From: Enterobacter sp. RHBSTW-00175 | Lineage (GTDB): Bacteria > Pseudomonadota > Gammaproteobacteria > Enterobacterales > Enterobacteriaceae | Direction: 5' to 3' | Assembly: GCF_013927005.1 (NCBI RefSeq) | Contig: NZ_CP055930.1 | Span: 4,650,001-4,714,000, forward strand | Length of the DNA: 64,000 nucleotides | In this document: one piece after another, positions 63,395-64,000 of the stretch | Layout: the number at the start of each line of letters is the position of its first letter | Position numbering within the stretch: the stretch's first letter is position 1 | Translations under genes and position numbers: made by a program | Notes under the pieces: generated by a model | Databases searched by the model: none | Told to the model about the DNA's origin: nothing | What the model saw: the letters and a program-made list of their open reading frames with translations, nothing else

Positions 63395-64000
63395 ATGAAC
63401 AGAATACTGGCTGGCATAATCTTTTCCCTTTTTATATCCACAGGGTATATCTCTTTCCTTGTGCATGAAAGGCAACAAGAGTTACAGAAGCTAAGTCGTT
63501 ACACCGACTCATGGTCTGCTGCACAGCTGGTGTCAGAATATTACCGTTTCGAGTCATGGCTTGGTCTTTACACTATTGTTGATACGATGGAACTTGATGA
63601 CGTACGCCTGCGTCTCGACATTATGCTCAGCCAGAGTGATTTAATGAAAGGCGGTGATTTAGGGCATTATATAGACAGCAATAAAGCCCATCATGAACTG
63701 GCGTTACAACTTCAAAGTACGCTTGAATATCTGGATGTTCATCTTGAGAAGATGGACCGTTCAGACATCAAGGAGTACCTGAAAGTCATGCATGAGCTTG
63801 ATTCGCCGCTAAGCCGCCTTTCATCTGGCGCATTAGACAAAGATGTTAACTCGATAAATAATGCGAACCACAATATTCAAACGCTGTATTATATTTATTC
63901 AGCAACGTCGGTACTGCTAATAATACTCAGTGCGATATTAGGCGTGCTGATATTCTTTCAAAACAGAAATATTCTGAAGGCGCATCTTCAGGTTAAAAGC
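63395..64000 (+). CDS. Membrane sensor protein, truncated by the window end
   Basis: An open frame from ATG 63395 (ribosome site AGAGGAG) continues for 202 codons to the window edge. It begins with a membrane segment (about 5-22, ILAGIIFSLFISTGYISFLV), then a mostly helical periplasmic region of about 145 residues, then a second membrane segment (about 169-190, SVLLIILSAILGVLIFF). The topology is that of a periplasmic-sensing kinase or GGDEF/EAL protein whose output domain lies beyond the window. It is in one operon with the PruR-like gene. Confidence 0.8.
   Translation, partial: MNRILAGIIFSLFISTGYISFLVHERQQELQKLSRYTDSWSAAQLVSEYYRFESWLGLYTIVDTMELDDVRLRLDIMLSQSDLMKGGDLGHYIDSNKAHHELALQLQSTLEYLDVHLEKMDRSDIKEYLKVMHELDSPLSRLSSGALDKDVNSINNANHNIQTLYYIYSATSVLLIILSAILGVLIFFQNRNILKAHLQVKS

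Noticed and set aside
1..64000. CRISPR arrays, tRNA or rRNA genes, prophage or integrase
   Set aside because: I saw no regularly spaced direct repeats, no cloverleaf or rRNA-like sequence, and no integrase or phage structural gene in the window.

Overview
The window is chromosomal DNA from an Enterobacteriaceae member, most likely Enterobacter or a close relative. This rests on gene order and on protein similarity recalled from E. coli K-12: rspR-ydfG-dcp, ldhA, ydbH-ynbE-ydbL, feaR-feaB-tynA and the complete paaZ / paaABCDEFGHIJK / paaXY catabolon lie in an E. coli-like arrangement. No database search was possible, so species is inferred.

Left part (about 1-28.9 kb), conserved backbone. It holds a UspG-like stress protein, rspR, ydfG, dcp, ldhA and the ydbH-ynbE-ydbL envelope operon. 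Next is an aromatic-amine module: FeaR activates TynA (amine to aldehyde) and FeaB (aldehyde to phenylacetate). Phenylacetate then enters the paa pathway: PaaK makes the CoA thioester, PaaABCDE epoxidises the ring, PaaG isomerises, PaaZ opens the ring, and PaaFHJ plus PaaJ complete beta-oxidation to acetyl-CoA and succinyl-CoA. PaaI and PaaY are housekeeping thioesterases and PaaX represses. A GGDEF diguanylate cyclase sits between feaB and tynA.

Middle part (about 28.9-60 kb), accessory and regulator-rich. It contains seven LysR regulators up to 61 kb, plus one HxlR, one Lrp and one AraC protein. Their neighbours are two luciferase-like monooxygenases, two Old Yellow Enzymes, an FMN reductase, two SDRs, two alpha/beta hydrolases, a metallo-beta-lactamase-fold hydrolase, GST, glutathione peroxidase, two MFS pumps, a SulP transporter and an azlCD-brnQ branched-chain amino acid locus. 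The content suggests handling of electrophiles, quinones or xenobiotics. Within it, four flavoenzyme transcription units share the same promoter architecture: a 15-bp palindrome GGGAA-N5-TTCCC overlapping the -35, then 16 bp, then a -10. This looks like a compact regulon, probably of the LysR gene at 30706. An IS30-type transposase fragment and a 22-codon gene remnant show past rearrangement. No integrase, tRNA or CRISPR was seen.

Right end (60-64 kb). A LysR gene is followed by a diaminopimelate-epimerase-like gene in which both catalytic cysteines are serine, 10 bp upstream of a TolA-C-terminal-domain lipoprotein. Last comes a periplasmic molybdopterin/pterin-fold protein without a metal-ligand cysteine, paired with a membrane sensor gene that runs off the window. 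This pair resembles PruR-type pterin sensing.
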